From assembly GCA_964649085.1 (NCBI GenBank), contig CAZYPN010000002.1, forward strand, positions 1 to 64,000: DNA of 64,000 bases, written 5' to 3'. Under the pieces are notes generated by a model. The model worked only from the letters and a program-made list of their open reading frames with translations. It did not search any database and was not told the DNA's origin. Below are positions 61,563 through 64,000 of the stretch, piece after piece (position 1 is the first letter of the stretch; every line of letters begins with the position of its first letter). Position numbers and translations under genes: made by a program. This stretch comes from JADMJV01 sp964649085 (lineage in GTDB: Bacteria > Vulcanimicrobiota > Xenobia > Xenobiales > JADMJV01).

Positions 61563-62425
61563 TGGAGATCGATTCCGACGAAACGACCGGCGTGCTGCAG
61601 CCGGTCCCCTCCGCCCTGGCAAGTGGTCAGGGTTTGCCCTGCCTGCAGGTGCTCTCGGGCGAGGCCATAGGACATCTGATCCCACTGACCCAATCTCGCA
61701 CCCTGATCGGCAGAGCCTCTCACTGCGACCTGGTGCTGCGCACCACCGGAATCAGCCGAGAGCATGCCGAAGTGGTACGAGCTGGAAATCAGGAAGTCTG
61801 GGTCCGAGATCTGAACTCAACCAACGGAATCACTCTCAATGGACAGCCGCTCGTTGAAGGACGCCTGCAGAATGGCGACGAGATCGGCGTGCCTGGCCAG
61901 CCGCTGCTGAGATTTCTCTATCAGAAGTCCTGGCAAGTGCAGCGAGCGGCCAAGGTTCAGGACCGAGCCTCGGCCGATCCCTTGACGGGCGCCTTCAGCG
62001 CCCGCTACCTGAGCCTGCGCCTGGAGGAAGAACTGGCCCTGGCCCCACGCAAGCGACTGCAACTGTGCCTGCTGGCCGTACGTCCACTGCAACCGACCCT
62101 GAACGGCGACTCGGAAGAGGAGCGAAGTTTGCTCATCGCGCTGGCCGAGCGCCTGGAGGGGTTGTTGCCCACCGAAGATGTGCTGGCCCGCTGGGACGGC
62201 ACGACCTTCGTGGCCCTGCTACGTGGCAAATCCAGGCGCGACTGCCAGAAAATCGCCCGACGAGTGGAGCAAAATCTGGCCCAGGTAGCCTTTCCTGCCA
62301 ACGCCGAGCGCCCCACTTCGCAATGCATCATTTGCCGTTGGGGCTTGTTCGAATGGTCCTCCGAGATGCCGGCCCAAGAGTTGCTGCAGAAAACCCTTGA
62401 GCAGCTGAACAATAGCCAGCCTTAG
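61562..62425 (+). CDS. FHA domain fused to degenerate GGDEF domain
   Basis: A 287-residue protein. The FHA domain (about 35-125) has LIGRASHCDLVL, SREHAEV and NSTNGITLNG. A GGDEF-fold domain begins at DPLTGAFSARYLSLRLEEEL (about 140) and has RWDGTTFVALLRG where RxGGDEF is expected, so the catalytic residues are lost and cyclic-di-GMP synthesis is unlikely. ATG 61562 overlaps the upstream stop. FHA binding of a phosphothreonine protein is likely; the GGDEF fold may act as a binding module. Confidence 0.85.
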   Translation: MEIDSDETTGVLQPVPSALASGQGLPCLQVLSGEAIGHLIPLTQSRTLIGRASHCDLVLRTTGISREHAEVVRAGNQEVWVRDLNSTNGITLNGQPLVEGRLQNGDEIGVPGQPLLRFLYQKSWQVQRAAKVQDRASADPLTGAFSARYLSLRLEEELALAPRKRLQLCLLAVRPLQPTLNGDSEEERSLLIALAERLEGLLPTEDVLARWDGTTFVALLRGKSRRDCQKIARRVEQNLAQVAFPANAERPTSQCIICRWGLFEWSSEMPAQELLQKTLEQLNNSQP

Positions 62426-64000
62426 TCCTTCTCGAAAAGGTGGCGGTCGAGATGAGTGGGTGCCACCAGGTTCGCGCCCAGAACGCTACCCAACATGTCG
62501 GCGATTCCGCTGGCCTCGTGCTCGAGAATTCGATAGCGCGGGGGGAAAAAGATCCCGGTATCCACGGCCTCATTCTTGTCGAGCAACAAGTTCAACAACT
62601 GCTGCTCGATCAGGCTACGCTCTTTCTCTTCCAAATTGCGGCGAACGATCTCGCCCCCCTGACTGGCCGAGAGGGTTGGTAGCCCGGCCTGCTGGGCCAC
62701 CTCGAGCAACTTCTTCGTCTGCTTACGACTGGTTCCCTGAACGATCGGTTGGGTTTGCTCGCTCAAACTGCTCAGATTCATCGCAACCACAGCGCGGTCG
62801 TGCCCCTGGGCACGAATCTTCTGCAGTGTGTCGGCGACCTGAGGGCCAAAGCGACGATACTGCTGGCGATTGTACTCGTCGATCAATCCGATGTTGGCGT
62901 GATCGAAATTGAGCGTACTCAGGCTGATGGGCTCGCCCCCGTTGGGATTCGGCGCCTGAGCGTAGGTCGGAAGGGTGAGCAAGAAGGGCTTCTCGCCTTC
63001 CTCTCCTGCGCGTGCCACCGGAAAGTTGTTCACAACCCCGCCGTCGGCCAGTTGCATGCGATGTACCTGAGGACGGTCGGCGTCGTGAAGAGGCGGTGAC
63101 TTGGACAGCTGGATCTGAGGAGCGTCGAAGAACCCGGGTATGGCTGCCGAACAGCACAGGGCTGCGGCTACGTCCATATTGGGCGTATTCTCGGCGGAGA
63201 AGACCACCTGGCCTTCCGGCCCGACTTTCAGGTCTTTGAGCATCTCGGGTGGCAGGTCGGCATTGAGAACCGTGGCCGTGACCTTCAACTTGAAGGGCAG
63301 GTCGCGAAAGAGAACGGGGCGCCCCTCGACCGGAGTCTTTTCCTTGAGCAAACCGGCCAGTGTTTTGTACATCTTCTGCTGGGAGAACAGGCCCGTGCGG
63401 TTCAGGCCACGCACCTTGGGGTCGACCCCACCCGAGAGCCACAGGTAATCCGAATAGAAGCGTTTGAAATCGAGCTTCTCGAGCACCCCTCCGAGTTCGG
63501 CCGGAGAGTAGCCGCCGGCCAGCAAGCCCGCCGTAAGTGCCCCGGCCGAGTTGCCGACAAACTCGTCGACCTGCACCTGACCCTGTCCGGCCTGAAGATA
63601 CTGTTGCAACTGCTTGACGGTTTCCACGTAGGCGAAGCCCTTGCCACCACCTCCTTCGAACACCAGGCTCATCTTCAGCGGATCCTGACCCTGGACGGGT
63701 TGGCCCCAAACCTCGCTGCGATTGGGCCCCGGAGGCAAGGGGGTGATGCCACCGGGCGGGTTTACCTCTGGTTCATAGTAGGCACTCAGGATCAGGGGGT
63801 TCTTCTCATACTCCGAGTCTTTCAGCAAGCAGTTGAAGGCCAGATCGCCATAGCGGGAGTATCGGCTGGCGACCCAATCCATCAGATCCCGATGGCGCAC
63901 GATCTCGGCGCGTTCGGGCGTCATCTCATATTTCTCGCCGCTGCCCGGCGCGGCTTCAGCACTGGCGCTGGCGGCCGCCCGCAGATCGTCCAGGGCACCT
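62422..64000 (-). CDS. patatin-like phospholipase (5' end outside window)
   Basis: At least 500 residues, partial: the frame stays open upstream of ATG 63924 to the window edge (SASAEAAPGSGEKYE linker-like codons), so the start is outside. The patatin domain has the oxyanion loop FEGGGGKGFAYV, nucleophile serine in GNSAGALTAG and the DGGVVNNFP Asp. A 100-residue N-terminal extension and a 150-residue C-terminal helical region surround it. Patatins hydrolyse phospholipids and some are secreted effectors. It overlaps the FHA-GGDEF gene tail-to-tail by 4 bp. Confidence 0.9.
   Translation of the reverse strand, partial: GALDDLRAAASASAEAAPGSGEKYEMTPERAEIVRHRDLMDWVASRYSRYGDLAFNCLLKDSEYEKNPLILSAYYEPEVNPPGGITPLPPGPNRSEVWGQPVQGQDPLKMSLVFEGGGGKGFAYVETVKQLQQYLQAGQGQVQVDEFVGNSAGALTAGLLAGGYSPAELGGVLEKLDFKRFYSDYLWLSGGVDPKVRGLNRTGLFSQQKMYKTLAGLLKEKTPVEGRPVLFRDLPFKLKVTATVLNADLPPEMLKDLKVGPEGQVVFSAENTPNMDVAAALCCSAAIPGFFDAPQIQLSKSPPLHDADRPQVHRMQLADGGVVNNFPVARAGEEGEKPFLLTLPTYAQAPNPNGGEPISLSTLNFDHANIGLIDEYNRQQYRRFGPQVADTLQKIRAQGHDRAVVAMNLSSLSEQTQPIVQGTSRKQTKKLLEVAQQAGLPTLSASQGGEIVRRNLEEKERSLIEQQLLNLLLDKNEAVDTGIFFPPRYRILEHEASGIADMLGSVLGANLVAPTHLDRHLFEKD

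Overview
The window is a densely packed stretch of a GC-rich bacterial chromosome with 57 supported protein genes and no tRNA, rRNA, CRISPR array, insertion sequence or phage segment that I can see. The host looks like a diderm. It encodes an outer-membrane-type beta-barrel with a signal peptide, type II secretion/type IV pilus parts (GspE, GspF, prepilins), an HtrA protease and several secreted proteins. Two Hanks-type Ser/Thr kinases, many FHA, REC, GAF, GGDEF and STAS domains, a type II pantothenate kinase and an F420-type luciferase-like oxidoreductase suggest a poorly sampled environmental phylum (my tentative guess is the Eremiobacterota/Xenobia or Armatimonadota neighbourhood). Marker genes for placement are absent.

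Layout. 0.2-4.4 kb: methyltransferase, LLM oxidoreductase, HAD phosphatase, UbiA-like membrane enzyme, small secreted protein. 4.4-10 kb: a translationally coupled minus-strand signalling operon (FHA-GAF-degenerate histidine kinase, REC-like protein, Ser/Thr kinase with WD40 repeats). 10.5-15.7 kb: pilus/secretion genes with a receptor-like Ser/Thr kinase inside the operon. 15.6-17.4 kb: small unknown genes, including a head-to-head paralogous pair. 17.4-25.2 kb: HtrA, thioredoxin reductase, then a plus-strand run of zinc ribbon, GspE, beta-helix protein, HprK-like kinase and double glycosyltransferase. 25.2-30.4 kb: aldehyde dehydrogenase, pantothenate kinase, ECF sigma factor, MaoC hydratase, GH19-like lysin. 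30.5-36.4 kb: partner-switching and two-component regulators. 36.4-42 kb: methyltransferase, LuxI/GNAT-like acyl synthase and a very large MalT/SARP-type regulator, with striking heptamer repeats in the two intergenic regions. 43.4-50.1 kb: a nurA-herA-sbcD-sbcC DNA-end-processing operon. 50-58.3 kb: repeat lipoprotein-like protein and a cobalt/nickel ECF uptake locus (CbiM/Q/O, outer-membrane barrel, DUF4198 protein). 58.4-62.4 kb: a second signalling operon with a REC-pseudokinase fusion, a helical repeat protein and an FHA-degenerate GGDEF protein. 62.4 kb to the edge: patatin-like phospholipase, 5' end outside the window.

The main candidate for something new is the 36.4-42 kb locus. The divergent promoter between the methyltransferase and the acyl synthase is a near-symmetric palindrome; each arm carries two heptamers 11 bp apart, followed after exactly 11 nt by the same TAGTCT hexamer. 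An array of four matching heptamers at exact 11-bp pitch lies beside the regulator gene. This reads as a self-contained small-molecule signalling circuit controlled by a SARP-type regulator. The two signalling operons built on degenerate enzymes and the archaeal-style NurA-HerA-Mre11-Rad50 operon are the next most interesting. Many starts are GTG or TTG and rest on GTGA/ATGA/TGATG junctions or on visible Shine-Dalgarno sequences; alternatives are given where I am unsure.
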